In this document: positions 34,020 through 43,341 of the stretch, piece after piece | How positions within the stretch are numbered: position 1 is the first letter of the stretch | Layout: each line of letters begins with the position of its first letter | Assembly (NCBI GenBank): GCA_938041435.1 | Contig: CALISR010000003.1 | Location: 1-64,000, forward strand | Direction of reading: 5' to 3' | From: an uncultured Candidatus Saccharibacteria bacterium | GTDB lineage: Bacteria > Patescibacteriota > Saccharimonadia > Saccharimonadales > Saccharimonadaceae | Length of the DNA stretch: 64,000 nt | The notes under the pieces: model-generated | What the model was told of the DNA's origin: nothing | What the model saw: only the letters and a program-made list of their open reading frames with translations | Databases searched by the model: none | Program-made: the position numbers and the translations under genes

Positions 34020-34080
34020 GACAAAATAGTATCATGGACTATTGCAAAGATCAAATATCACAGACACGAAAAATAAGCTG

Positions 34081-34104
34081 AAGATCTGCAAGTCGCAGAT
34101 TTTT
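34081..34104 (+). terminator. Rho-independent terminator-like hairpin
   Basis: ATCTGC (34083-34088) pairs with GCAGAT (34094-34099), followed by TTTTT on the plus strand. No plus-strand gene ends immediately before it; it may stop antisense read-through from tsaD. Confidence 0.6.
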
Positions 34105-34174
34105 TATCTCACCGTAAGGTGATGCTATCTACCACGGTGCCTAATAGTGTAGATATTGTTACGAAGGCAGTGCT

Positions 34175-35431
34175 CTACCGCGCTATAATCTTTCGCGCCG
34201 CACGCATGAAACGAACCACCTGATGTATGAATGGCCGAGCGATATATTCATAGCAGCCAGCGCGTTCCTCCAGTTGGCCACCAAAGCCTTTCTTGAAGTG
34301 ATACACCCCCTCTTGCTCGGGGAAGCCGTTGAAGTTTCCGCTTGTGCCGTAGAAGTTATAGCGCTGAGCGCCAAGGCTGATGGCACGGCGCATTGCTGCG
34401 TATTGCAGGGCGTATGAGCCAGAGAACTTGGCATGTTGATCGTCCGACCCACTGAGAAAATACACCACCTCGTTATCGCTCGTATGCATGAATATGGCGG
34501 CGGCCAGCGGCAGGACGTCGCCGCTAGCTGCCTGGCGCAACGTTTCGTAATCTGCCAAGCGTTTGGATATCGCAGTGAGCTGATTGTCGAGCTCCTTCAC
34601 CTGTCCTTGCTTGTCTGGCTCGGTCGCTAGCGCATCGCGCTCGGCTTGCAGGGTATCTTGCTGGGCGCTGAGGCGGGCTTGGTAGCCAGCAAGGTCGAGC
34701 TCGGCAATCAGGAACCACGCCTGCTTGCGGTGGAAGGCGCGGAACAATTGCTGATAAAACGCTTCGCTGCGTCCTGAGAAGCCACGCCGCGTACCAGTAT
34801 CGATTAGCAGCTTCGCAAACGGGGTGAGATCGCCCACTGCAGTAATCTCGCGTACCGCCACACCATACTTGGTGGCTGCCTTGACGCAGCTGCGTGTCTT
34901 GGCGTCGAAGCTCTTGAGTAGTGCTGCGTCGTCGTGATAGAGCGAAAGATCTTTGGCAAAGAACCAGCGCACGTAGCGCGCGTTGTGGTCGGTCTGCTGC
35001 GGGGGGATAGCGCGAAAGCCTGCCTTTTCTAATTGTTGCAGCGCCTTGGCTGTGCCCGCTACCTCGGTAAGCTGAGTAGGGTCACTTCCCTGCCGTAGGA
35101 TGAGTGGCGGCTGAAATCGAAGTAAAATACCTTTGTGTGCTTTGACATATTTCTTGATTTCTGTCAATAGTGTGCTGAGCACGGTTGGGTTGTGGTAATC
35201 CACCAGCGGCCCTTGCAAACATTCAAACTCGCTATAGCCCAAGGTGCGCCACTCATATAATACGGCGGTAGCCACCAAGCGCTCACCCTCAGCAAACAGC
35301 CCCAGATAATGTGGCTGCCAGCCCAGCTGTGCCACTCGCGTGGCATTGGCGGCTGATTGGACGAAGCTCCCTAGCGGATGCTGCGCAACAAATTGCTCGA
35401 GTGTGGATGGATCGATAAACTTGAGCTGCAT
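34175..35431 (-). CDS. FemAB-family peptidyltransferase (with coiled-coil arm)
   Basis: A 418-residue protein of the FemABX family, which adds amino acids from aminoacyl-tRNA to peptidoglycan stem peptides or lipid II to form cross-bridges. Two GNAT-like domains are present, with the signature YNFYGTSGNFNGFPEQEGVY then HFKKGFGGQLEERAG near the end. A helical hairpin at about 245-305 (charged, KELDNQLTAISKRLADYETL) matches the tRNA-binding arm of FemA. TATACT lies 12 bases before the ATG. A second FemAB gene without the arm lies divergent to it at 35630. Confidence 0.9.
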   Translation of the reverse strand: MQLKFIDPSTLEQFVAQHPLGSFVQSAANATRVAQLGWQPHYLGLFAEGERLVATAVLYEWRTLGYSEFECLQGPLVDYHNPTVLSTLLTEIKKYVKAHKGILLRFQPPLILRQGSDPTQLTEVAGTAKALQQLEKAGFRAIPPQQTDHNARYVRWFFAKDLSLYHDDAALLKSFDAKTRSCVKAATKYGVAVREITAVGDLTPFAKLLIDTGTRRGFSGRSEAFYQQLFRAFHRKQAWFLIAELDLAGYQARLSAQQDTLQAERDALATEPDKQGQVKELDNQLTAISKRLADYETLRQAASGDVLPLAAAIFMHTSDNEVVYFLSGSDDQHAKFSGSYALQYAAMRRAISLGAQRYNFYGTSGNFNGFPEQEGVYHFKKGFGGQLEERAGCYEYIARPFIHQVVRFMRAARKIIAR

Positions 35432-35629
35432 AATAATAGCGTTAGTATAGCATTTTTGAGTGGTGAGAGGAAGAGAGCGATGGTGATGAGCGGCACAAGA
35501 TTGGCTAAACGAAGGAGTTTAGAGAGATAATACCTTACATCAGACTCACCATTTCGTCCGAGCATACATGAATGTGTTTTTGCAATAATCATCAGTGAAA
35601 ATCCGCTACAAAGTTGCTATACTAATGTT

Positions 35630-36583
35630 ATGAAACATTTTTTACAGACTGAGGCATGGGAGGCCTTTCAACAAGCGCAGCAGCGCCACACGGTGCGGCG
35701 GGTAGACAAAGGGTGGCAGTATTATGGCATTATTGAGCACGGTCGGCTCAACCATCGATTGTATGTACCCTATGGGCCCGAAGCAGATAATGATGCAGCC
35801 CAGGAAGCTGCACTCAAGGATATTATTGCCACTGGGCGGCAATATGGTGCAGACTTTGTGCGGGTCGATCCCCGAACGACGCGACTTGAGCAGTTGCAAA
35901 ATCTCGGTTTTCGCAAGGCGAAGAGCCTCCAGCCAGACCGGACAATTATTAATGATGTAACGATGGATCACGATGCGATCCTGGCTAATGCCAAGCAAGC
36001 GGTGCGCTATACGTGGCGCAAGAATCAGAAGGCAGGAGTGCGGTTCCATACCAGTTATGAGCCAGCAGATATCGAGATTTTTCTTGATATGATTCACGAT
36101 GTCGCCAAGCGTACTGGCATGCAGCCTCATAGTGATGCCTACTTTCGCCAAATGGCAGAAGTGCTCTTCCCGCGTAAGGCAGCTGGCCTGATGTATGCCA
36201 CGCTAGAGGACAAGCCAGTTGCTAGCCTGATATTCTTTAGTGACGGCACGACGATGGCCTATGCCCATGCTGCGTCCTACACCGCTCAGCGCAACCTCAG
36301 CCCAGCCACAGCACTGGTGGTGTCTGCCCTCTTCTATGCGCACGATACTGGGCACAAATTCTTTGACTTTTACGGCATTGCGCCAGACGATGTGCCGAAG
36401 GATCACCCCTGGGCGGGCTTCACGCACTTTAAGAAGTCGTTTGGTGGCACACCAGTGGACTACATCGGCACCTGGGAAAAACCTCTCCATCCACTGCGCT
36501 ATCGGTTATATCACCTCTACCAAGCACTGTATCAGCACGTGCGTAGCCTGCGCCAGGCATCGTATCGTCGCTCGCATAAGTAG
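35630..36583 (+). CDS. FemAB-family peptidyltransferase (short form)
   Basis: A 317-residue FemAB/MurM-like protein of two GNAT domains, ending with FFDFYGIAPDDVPKDHPWAG, then HFKKSFGGTPVDYIGTWE and a basic tail. It lacks the coiled-coil arm of its neighbour. TATACT (35618-35623) ends six bases before the ATG, so the mRNA is predicted to be leaderless. It is divergent from the other FemAB gene and ends at a strong terminator at 36607-36632. The two may add successive residues of a branch peptide. Confidence 0.9.
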   Translation: MKHFLQTEAWEAFQQAQQRHTVRRVDKGWQYYGIIEHGRLNHRLYVPYGPEADNDAAQEAALKDIIATGRQYGADFVRVDPRTTRLEQLQNLGFRKAKSLQPDRTIINDVTMDHDAILANAKQAVRYTWRKNQKAGVRFHTSYEPADIEIFLDMIHDVAKRTGMQPHSDAYFRQMAEVLFPRKAAGLMYATLEDKPVASLIFFSDGTTMAYAHAASYTAQRNLSPATALVVSALFYAHDTGHKFFDFYGIAPDDVPKDHPWAGFTHFKKSFGGTPVDYIGTWEKPLHPLRYRLYHLYQALYQHVRSLRQASYRRSHK

Positions 36584-36606
36584 TTGGTAGAGAGATCACT
36601 TAGAAG

Positions 36607-36632
36607 AAGACGCTCTAGTAGGGCGTCTTTTT
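36607..36632 (+). terminator. Rho-independent terminator
   Basis: AAGACGC (36607-36613) pairs with GCGTCTT (36623-36629), followed by TTT. Confidence 0.9.
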
Positions 36633-36634
36633 AT

Positions 36635-37321
36635 AGTATCCCTTCCCTACTCTACTGACGTGACTTTAGATGGATGATGATATGAGATCCATATGCTGAT
36701 GTGGGGCTATAGAGCTTGATAAAGTTCCACGTATTATTCACGTGAAATAGAGATATGTACAGGTGAAAATTGTGCTATCACTTCCCTACTGTAATTCAAT
36801 TTTGGTTGTAACTATGATAAACACAATTTATCTTTATTTCTGATTTATTATTCACACCCCCCTTTTACATTGGATGAAGCGCGTTGGCGAATGCAGCATG
36901 ATGGTATGTGGGCAGACATTTGTAATGCAAAGACTTTTACCGTTTTTCTGGTAAGTCTATCCATCCCCCATGCTCTACTGGATGAGATAGTAAAATTGTA
37001 ATTGCTTTAGTTGCAGGCCGTCACACATCACACCTTCCACGTGAAAACTACACAGTGGGAAACTGTCAGAACAAACGACTGCTCGATAGTGACTAATTTG
37101 CAAAACGAGACATCTATCATATCACCGCTGTCAGCTACATCTTAGCTTCATCACTAACCCCTGTCACCTCTGCCATTGAGCTGTCAAACGTGCTATACTA
37201 AGTAGCTGAAGTTGCACCAAAAAATTGGCCTGACAGATGCTGCACACATATTTTCACGTGAAGTATCGACTGCGCCGTTTTCGTGTGAAAAGTATCAATA
37301 ATCTGTAAGGAAGCCACCGCC
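36635..37321 (+). promoter_or_regulatory. 690-base leader region before valS with repeated palindromes
   Basis: No gene is seen in this gap. The palindrome TTCACGTGAA occurs at 36737-36746 and 37253-37262, with close variants TCCACGTGAA at 37036-37045 and TTTTCGTGTGAA near 37279-37290. The last two form an imperfect direct repeat, each followed by GTATC. They look like operator sites. No T-box (TGGNACCGCG-type) motif was found. A TATACT (37194-37199) is a candidate -10 box. Confidence 0.4.
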
Positions 37322-39871
37322 ATGAAACTTGCCAAGACCTACAACCCTAACGAATACGAGCCAAATATCTACGCTATGTGGGAGAGTGCTGGCGTGTTTC
37401 GACCAAGAGGGGAGGGCACCCCGTATAGCATCGTGATGCCGCCGCCCAATGCCAATGGCAACCTGCACGTTGGGCATGCGCTGGGCTCGGCTTTGCAAGA
37501 TATTTTGGTGCGCTACCACCGGATGAAAGGCGATGATGCGGTGTTTATCCCTGGGGCAGACCATGCTGGCTTCGAGACGTGGGTGGTGTACGAGCGCGAG
37601 CTAGAGAAGCAGGGTAAGACGCGCTTCGATTACTCTCGCGATGAACTGTATGCGCAGGTGTGGGACTTTGTCGACCAGAAGCGGGGTGATATGGAGCTCC
37701 AGCTGCGCGCTCTTGGTGTTGGGGCCGACTGGGAAGATATGGTTTTTACACTTGACCCCAAGGTGGTAGAGACGGTCTATGGTACCTTCAACAAGCTGTG
37801 GCAAGATGGGCTGATCTACCGCGGTGAGCGGATCGTGAACTACTGTACCAAACACCAGACCAGCTTTGCTGACATCGAGGTGGTGCACAAGACGGAGAAG
37901 TCTAAGTTGTGGCGTATTGCGTATCCACTACTCGATCATATTGGTGAAATTATCGTTGCTACGACGCGGCCCGAGACGCTACTGGGTGATACCGCCATCG
38001 CTGTCAACCCGGCAGATGAGCGCTACAAGAAATTGATCGGTACTAAGGCGTTGCTCCCACTGGTAGGGCGCGAGATTCCGATTATTGCTGACGAATATGT
38101 CGATGCGTCATATGGTACTGGTGCGGTTAAGATCACGCCGGCTCACGACCCAAATGATTTTGAGATGGGGCAGCGGCATGGGCTGCCGGTGGAGCAGGTA
38201 ATTGGCTTTGATGGGCGAATGACCAATGTACCCGCACCATTTGACGGCCTCACCACAGCGGAGGCACGCCAGCGGGTACTGGAGGCGCTGGAGCGCGAAG
38301 AGCTCCGTCGTGGTGAGGAAGAGCTGGAACACTCGGTGGGGCATTGCTATAAGTGCGACACCGTCATTGAGCCGATGGTCAAGGAGCAATGGTTTATCTC
38401 GATGCGGCCCTTAGCGGATGCAGCGATTGCTGCCATCGAGCGCGGCGATGTGACCTTCACCCCCGCCAATAAAGGCGAGGTGGTCATCAAATACCTGCGT
38501 GAGATCAAAGATTGGAATGTCAGCCGGCAGATCCCGTGGGGGATACCCATTCCGGCCTTTCAGAACACGACCGACCCAAGCGACTGGGTCTTTAACATAA
38601 ATGTCAACGAAAAAGAAATAGTTGTAAACGGCACAACATATCGTCGGGAAGAAGATACACTTGATACCTGGTTTAGCAGTGGGCAGTGGCCATTCATCAC
38701 CACCGACTATTTGCAAGATGGGCCGCTGGCGAAATTCTACCCCAACGCAGTAATGGAGACGGCGGGAGATATCCTTTTCTTCTGGGTGGCGCGGATGATG
38801 ATGCTTGGGCTGTACTGCACGGGACAGGTGCCGTTCCGTCATGTGTATCTCCATGGGCTGGTGCTGGATGAGCATGGGCAGAAGATGAGTAAGAGTAAGG
38901 GTAATGTGATCAACCCAATGGAGGCAATCAGCCAGTATGGCTCAGACGCACTGCGCATGGGGATTATTGCCAGCCGCTCAGCCGCTCAGCCACAAGCCTT
39001 TAATACTGGCAAGGTCGTGGCAGCGCGCAATTTCTGCAATAAATTATGGAACATCGCTCGCTTCATTGAGGCGCAAGTGGGAGATACGCAACCGGTGCAC
39101 GTGCCAGTGCCGCAATCGATGGCTGACCATTGGATCATCCGCCAGCTGAGCAGGGCAGGGGAAGCGATGGAGCAGCAGCTAACGCAGTATCGTTTTGCCG
39201 AAGCGGCAGAAACGCTCTACCATACGGTGTGGGATGATGTAGCCGATTGGTATATTGAGGCAGCTAAGGTGGAACAGCACGCTGATATGCTGGTGTGGGT
39301 GCTCGATACCTGCCTGCGCTTGGCTCACCCATTTGCACCATTTGTAACGGAGACGATTTGGCAAAGTCTGAGCTGGCATAACGATCTCTTGGCAGCAGCG
39401 CGATATCCGCAGGCTGAGAAATACAATGAGCTGCAGGCGGCTGAGTTTGGCCGGCTCAAGCGGCTCGTGACCGAAGCGCGCTACGTAACGAGTGAGTTGC
39501 CAGGCAATGAGCGCTATACGATGCTCTATATGGATGACGCGCTTGTGGCGGATAATGCCGAGCTGGTGCGGCGCTTGGCTGGCCTAGCGGCGGTGGAACA
39601 TACTGATGTAGCACGAGGGCTGCGTCTGGCCGCCAGTGGTCGCGATGCCTGGCTCGATGTAAGCGACGAAACACTCTATGAGCACCAAACGAACCTTGAG
39701 AAGCGTTTAGTTGCAGCACGCAATGACGCCGCCAAGCTGGAGGCACGCCTAGCAAACGAACGTTACACCAACCAAGCACCCGTTCATTTGGTGGAAGAAT
39801 CGCGCCAGCAGCTGGCAAGCAAGCAGGCGTTGATCGAGCGGCTGGTGAAGGAATTGCAGGTGATCGAATAG
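37322..39871 (+). CDS. valS: Valyl-tRNA synthetase
   Basis: An 849-residue class I synthetase that charges tRNA-Val. The HIGH motif appears as HVGHALGS (about residue 50) and KMSKS as KMSKSKGN (about 525). The editing domain has TTRPETLLGDTAIAV, the Zn-like CYKCDT pair lies near 343, and PPPNANGNLH marks the ValRS group. The C-terminus ends in the coiled-coil arm typical of ValRS (LEKRLVAARNDAAKLEARL). GGAAGCC before the ATG is a weak ribosome-binding site. The very long leader suggests regulation. Confidence 0.95.
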   Translation: MKLAKTYNPNEYEPNIYAMWESAGVFRPRGEGTPYSIVMPPPNANGNLHVGHALGSALQDILVRYHRMKGDDAVFIPGADHAGFETWVVYERELEKQGKTRFDYSRDELYAQVWDFVDQKRGDMELQLRALGVGADWEDMVFTLDPKVVETVYGTFNKLWQDGLIYRGERIVNYCTKHQTSFADIEVVHKTEKSKLWRIAYPLLDHIGEIIVATTRPETLLGDTAIAVNPADERYKKLIGTKALLPLVGREIPIIADEYVDASYGTGAVKITPAHDPNDFEMGQRHGLPVEQVIGFDGRMTNVPAPFDGLTTAEARQRVLEALEREELRRGEEELEHSVGHCYKCDTVIEPMVKEQWFISMRPLADAAIAAIERGDVTFTPANKGEVVIKYLREIKDWNVSRQIPWGIPIPAFQNTTDPSDWVFNINVNEKEIVVNGTTYRREEDTLDTWFSSGQWPFITTDYLQDGPLAKFYPNAVMETAGDILFFWVARMMMLGLYCTGQVPFRHVYLHGLVLDEHGQKMSKSKGNVINPMEAISQYGSDALRMGIIASRSAAQPQAFNTGKVVAARNFCNKLWNIARFIEAQVGDTQPVHVPVPQSMADHWIIRQLSRAGEAMEQQLTQYRFAEAAETLYHTVWDDVADWYIEAAKVEQHADMLVWVLDTCLRLAHPFAPFVTETIWQSLSWHNDLLAAARYPQAEKYNELQAAEFGRLKRLVTEARYVTSELPGNERYTMLYMDDALVADNAELVRRLAGLAAVEHTDVARGLRLAASGRDAWLDVSDETLYEHQTNLEKRLVAARNDAAKLEARLANERYTNQAPVHLVEESRQQLASKQALIERLVKELQVIE

Positions 39872-39906
39872 CAGTACTGCAAATTTAATAACTTGTGCTA
39901 ACAGAG

Positions 39907-39940
39907 AAGGTTACCGTCGATGTGTGGTGGTAGCCTTTTT
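39907..39940 (+). terminator. Rho-independent terminator after valS
   Basis: AAGGTTACC (39907-39915) pairs with GGTAGCCTT (39929-39937, with one G-T), followed by TTT. Confidence 0.85.
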
Positions 39941-39943
39941 GAT

Positions 39944-40365
39944 ATATAGAGATATTGGAGGTTGATGATCTAAGTTCTTCACCCCAAATGACAGATGGTG
40001 CGCTTAGTGGGAAAAGGAAAGCGCACGTACAGACGAAGCAAAGGGCTATTGTGATAATGAGCTATAATAGCCTGAAGCTAAAAAATCCTATCCCATCACA
40101 CAGCTATTCGCACCCGTTTTTGCTGAGGTCTTGTGGCGAGCGAGATGTACTAGAGTGTTCGTCGCATGGATTTATATAAGCGTAAATATGCTATGGCAAA
40201 CGGCCTCCACATCTCATCAAGCGAAATAGTAGGGAAGAGAGCTCATGCAAAAAGAGAGAATATCTTGACATTGACACAAAACATACTTGACAAAAAATAA
40301 ACATCCTGCTACCATGAATATGAACAAAAATAGAACTAACGAAAATCACACATCCAAAATACACA
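39944..40365. other. Intergenic region after valS
   Basis: About 420 bases with no convincing gene. It contains a perfect seven-base stem, GGCTATT with AATAGCC (about 40046-40075), whose loop carries a TATAAT box. A 74-codon frame from 39955 begins with TTG, has no ribosome-binding site and low-complexity sequence, and is not called. Confidence 0.4.
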
Positions 40366-40740
40366 ATGAAACACACACACCACACTACTTCACCCAAAAC
40401 TATCCTCGCTCAGGCGGCCGTGGCGGTCTTTAGCCTAGCGACTGCGCTGGGGGTGTTCTTGCACGATGGGCAATTTGATAAGATCACCACTGCGCTCCTT
40501 ACGCTTGAGCCTGCTGCGCTGCGCAGCCGTGGAGCACCAGGCTCAGCTGAGCCCAATAAGCTAACGGCCGACCCGCACGTTCACCCACATCATGCGTCGC
40601 TGGGGCATAAGGTGGCGCATCGCGGGCAGCACCACACGCCGGGTGTGCCACCACGCGATGATGAATATAGATATCTGGCGCATAAGCAGCGGGGGACGCG
40701 CCATGTCTTTGATAATCAGTTTTTGCCAATTGTTGGTTAG
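40366..40740 (+). CDS. Small His-rich exported protein, unknown function
   Basis: A 124-residue protein with an N-terminal hydrophobic segment (about 13-32, ILAQAAVAVFSLATALGVFL) and a hydrophilic, His-rich outside part (HVHPHHASLGHKVAHR, QHHTP). It has 14 or more His and could bind metal, or it may be an anchor with a flexible domain. No family was recognised and no ribosome-binding site precedes the ATG. Its stop directly abuts the stop of the convergent rlmH. Confidence 0.5.
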   Translation: MKHTHHTTSPKTILAQAAVAVFSLATALGVFLHDGQFDKITTALLTLEPAALRSRGAPGSAEPNKLTADPHVHPHHASLGHKVAHRGQHHTPGVPPRDDEYRYLAHKQRGTRHVFDNQFLPIVG

Positions 40741-41196
40741 TTATTGATGGTGATACGGATGACCAGCGGCAATCTGCTGCGCCCGGTAGAGTTGCTCAGC
40801 CAAGATGAGCCGCACCAGCTGATGGGGGAACACTAAGCGAGACAGCGACCACACCAGGTTAGCGCGCTCTATTACCGCCTCCGTCACACCATACGCTCCA
40901 CCAATGATAAGCACGAGTGACTTACCCTGCGCCATTGGCTGGTGCAGACTACGCGAGAGGGCAGGGGAGTCGAGCATCGTACCGCGCTTGTCTAGCAGTA
41001 CAACGTATGCTTGGGGCGAAAGCGCCCGCAGGATCTGCTGCGACTCCTCACGGCGTGCCGCATCGCTACTACGCTGGCTGGCTGGAAGGAGCTTCCACTG
41101 CAGTTGCCAAGTACGGGTCATACGCTGCTCGTAGCGTGCTATGCCATCGACTAGCCAGGGCTCGTGCCGCTTGCCAATGGCGATGATGGTGATCAT
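40741..41196 (-). CDS. rlmH: 23S rRNA pseudouridine-1915 N3-methyltransferase RlmH
   Basis: A 151-residue SPOUT methyltransferase that modifies helix 69 of 23S rRNA. It starts MITIIAIGKRHEPW, contains LVLIIGGAYGVTEAVIERANL and the knot segment VFPHQLVRLILAEQLYRA, and ends in HPYHHQ, close to the normal PYHHE. It begins inside the last codon of the HIT gene (ATGA overlap), so translation is probably coupled. Confidence 0.95.
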   Translation of the reverse strand: MITIIAIGKRHEPWLVDGIARYEQRMTRTWQLQWKLLPASQRSSDAARREESQQILRALSPQAYVVLLDKRGTMLDSPALSRSLHQPMAQGKSLVLIIGGAYGVTEAVIERANLVWSLSRLVFPHQLVRLILAEQLYRAQQIAAGHPYHHQ

Positions 41197-41618
41197 GCGT
41201 TGGCGTCTCCACCACTGCTGGGTACTGCTGCAGCAAGGCGCTGAGCAGTGTTAGACAGGTGAGTATCGCTGGTGTCGGTTGGATAGCCATGATGGAGCTG
41301 CAGCACCTCGCGGTCATATAGCGGCACAAGATGAATGTGAGCGTGCGGCACATCAAAGCCCTCCACCACCACGCCGACTCGCTCAGGCTTGAGCTCTGTC
41401 TCCATTGCGTGGGCAATCCGCTGCGCTACCGCCCAGAGGTGCTGATACACCTCAGTGGGGAGCGCCCACAGCGAGTCAATCTGCTGCTTCGGCACGACCA
41501 GCACATGGCCATCACTCAGTGGGTTGATATCGAGGAAAGCTATTGTGTGCTCATCCTCATACACCGTGTGGCTTGGTATTTCACCTTTGATAATCTTAGT
41601 AAAAATAGAATCCTGCAT
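41193..41618 (-). CDS. HIT-family nucleotide hydrolase
   Basis: A 141-residue histidine-triad protein, probably a nucleoside phosphoramidase or dinucleotide hydrolase. It starts MQDSIFTKIIKGEIPSHTVY, has FLDINPLSDGHVLVVPK and the catalytic H-x-H-x-H as HAHIHLVPL near residue 96. TATACT ends six bases before the ATG at 41618, so the mRNA is predicted to be leaderless; an in-frame ATG at 41771 lies inside the neighbouring tRNA and is rejected. It forms a two-gene unit with rlmH. Confidence 0.93.
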   Translation of the reverse strand: MQDSIFTKIIKGEIPSHTVYEDEHTIAFLDINPLSDGHVLVVPKQQIDSLWALPTEVYQHLWAVAQRIAHAMETELKPERVGVVVEGFDVPHAHIHLVPLYDREVLQLHHGYPTDTSDTHLSNTAQRLAAAVPSSGGDANA

Positions 41619-41717
41619 AGCTTTAGTATACGCGAAGGTGGGGCAAGAGCTCAAGGATATACGCTGCGCGATATTTTCGTTCGGCATCACATCTGTTATA
41701 ATGAGAGCAGACCACGT

Positions 41718-41805
41718 GGAGAGGTGCAGGAGTGGTTGAACTGGCCGCTCTCGAAAAGCGGTAAGCCGCAAGGCTTCGAGGGTTCGAATCCCTCTCTCTC
41801 CGCCA
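41718..41805 (+). tRNA. tRNA-Ser (anticodon CGA)
   Basis: A class II tRNA with acceptor GGAGAGG/TCTCTCC, anticodon loop CTCGAAA in stem CCGCT/AGCGG, a long variable arm, GTTCGAATC in the T arm and encoded CCA. It reads UCG. TATAAT at 41697-41702 is its -10 box. Confidence 0.95.
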
Positions 41806-41932
41806 TAGTTTTGGTGGTGTTAATCTGCAGGCTGAGGATGCTTGTAGATTTTTTATTGCGAAAAACATGCGATTACTTTTGTGCGCCATGCTTCCTCTCT
41901 TTCTGTTTTGCAAACTCAGGCAGGACGCAATG

Positions 41933-41958
41933 AAAAGCGCACACCGCGAAGTGTGCGC
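41933..41958 (-). terminator. Rho-independent terminator of the pilin-like gene
   Basis: GCGCACAC (41937-41944) pairs with GTGTGCGC (41951-41958); on the minus strand TTTT follows. It lies about 35 bases after the stop. Confidence 0.85.
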
Positions 41959-41994
41959 ATATGTTTGTGTGAGAAGAGAGCCAAGCGGCACCGG

Positions 41995-42423
41995 CTAGGT
42001 AGTCGAAGCACCGGTGTTGCTACTGTTGGTCGTGGTATTGATGTTGCCACCGGGGATGATGGTGTTGATAACAAAGTTCACCGCGGCGTAGGCTAGCAGC
42101 GCCACCACGACACCAACGAGGGCATACATAATAGTATTCTTCGCGCCTTGCACCTGCGATGAATTACCACCAGAGACAACATAACGAATACCACCGAAGA
42201 TGATCATAATGACCGCGATAGCACCAACGAGAAACAGCATGATGTTGCTTACTCGTGTGAAGATACCGGCGTCACCAAAGAGATCGGCTGGCTGGTCTTT
42301 GCCCCGTGAGCGACTGGCACCATCTGACACACCGCCGATTGCAGCGCTGGGCGGTGCAGCAGCAATTATCCCACCCCCGATGAGGGCAAGAGCACTGATA
42401 GATAGTAGACATTTTTTTAGCAT
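41995..42423 (-). CDS. VirB2/TrbC-like pilin protein (solitary copy)
   Basis: A 142-residue exported protein: signal peptide (about 1-28, ending PSAAIGG), a short hydrophilic region, then two membrane segments (about 58-78 and 95-118) joined by the signature GGIRYVVSGGNSSQVQGAKN, and a Thr/Asn-rich tail. This is the layout of T4SS pilins. It is a paralogue of the six genes at 50557-53209. AAGGAG lies close before the ATG. The gene stands alone, with its own terminator. Confidence 0.85.
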   Translation of the reverse strand: MLKKCLLSISALALIGGGIIAAAPPSAAIGGVSDGASRSRGKDQPADLFGDAGIFTRVSNIMLFLVGAIAVIMIIFGGIRYVVSGGNSSQVQGAKNTIMYALVGVVVALLAYAAVNFVINTIIPGGNINTTTNSSNTGASTT

Positions 42424-42793
42424 AATAAACTTAGCTCCTTTTATCTTGTAATTATACGATATGGCGTTTTTTTTGTCGAGAGGAAAGCGGTGAAATTTCT
42501 CAGCTTGTGGTACTGTGGTGACTCGCTTCCTTCATCTCTTTTGCCAGTAGCGTCTTGAAAACTTGCTATTATGACGGTATCTTGAATCTCAACGTGAGGA
42601 ATGAGTCTTTTAACGAGACGCTTGGTTTCTTCCTTATTTACATTACTTGATAAAGGGGAGGGGAGTGCAGGAAATATATGGCTCACGACACTGCGGCGAA
42701 GTAGGGACAAAATTGTATCTCACAAATGTCTAGCGCAATCGCCTGACCTATGCTACAATAGCCAGTGCACGTTGGTGCACAATCCGACACGCT
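42424..42793. other. Intergenic region between pilin gene and tRNA-Ser(GCT)
   Basis: About 370 bases that hold the promoter of the pilin gene (minus strand) and TACAAT about 30 bases before the tRNA. Frames on both strands overlap here, but none has a good start or looks like a protein, so none is called. Confidence 0.4.
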
Positions 42794-42886
42794 GGAGGAG
42801 TACCCAAGTGGCTGAAGGGGACGGTTTGCTAAATCGTTAGTGTGGGGAGACCTGCAGCGGGAGTTCGAATCTCCCCTCCTCCGCCA
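42794..42886 (+). tRNA. tRNA-Ser (anticodon GCT)
   Basis: A class II tRNA with acceptor GGAGGAG/CTCCTCC, anticodon loop TTGCTAA in stem ACGGT/ATCGT, a long variable arm, GTTCGAATC and encoded CCA. It reads AGC and AGU. Confidence 0.95.
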
Positions 42887-43341
42887 GGATTGTTTGGGCT
42901 ATGGCTATCGGCTCGGTATTTTTGATAAAACAGCCGCACAGTATCATCCACAGCTCAAGAATGACAAGCCAAAATAGACGAATGCTGAGATTGCTTAGTA
43001 ATCTATAGTTTTAACATAAAACGCAGCACAACGAGAGATAAACGGATCATTGTAGATATTACAATGATATTTTTATTTGTGTAGTGCATAGCGAAATGCA
43101 CGAGGCTATCAATACGTGCGAAGTATCATAAATGTCAAGAGCACTATCTGGGGTATGATCTATAAATGTACGATATACATGCAAGACTGGCGAGAGAGGC
43201 GAAGTATGGGTGTTGAGTGCGGCATAGAGCGTATGATTGCGTAGTTATATAGGTTATGGTTAATTGACCAGCGCGGCCATTATGATAGAATAGTCTTTGT
43301 AACGTAAATCTAACGCCAACCGACAAGGGGAGGAAAGAGCA
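42887..43341 (+). promoter_or_regulatory. Intergenic region with promoter of the surface-protein gene
   Basis: About 455 bases without a gene. Near its end TTGACC (43264-43269), 16 bases and TAGAAT (43286-43291) form a sigma-70 type promoter, and AGGGGAGG precedes the GTG start at 43342. Nothing else was recognised. Confidence 0.5.

Noticed and set aside
36635..37321. T-box riboswitch before valS
   Set aside because: The T-box core sequence and a specifier loop for valine could not be found.
39955..40179. A 74-codon frame after valS
   Set aside because: TTG start, no ribosome-binding site at proper distance, low-complexity sequence.
42441..42840. Overlapping frames on both strands between the pilin gene and tRNA-Ser(GCT)
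   Set aside because: Both have poor starts, low protein likeness and one runs into the tRNA.
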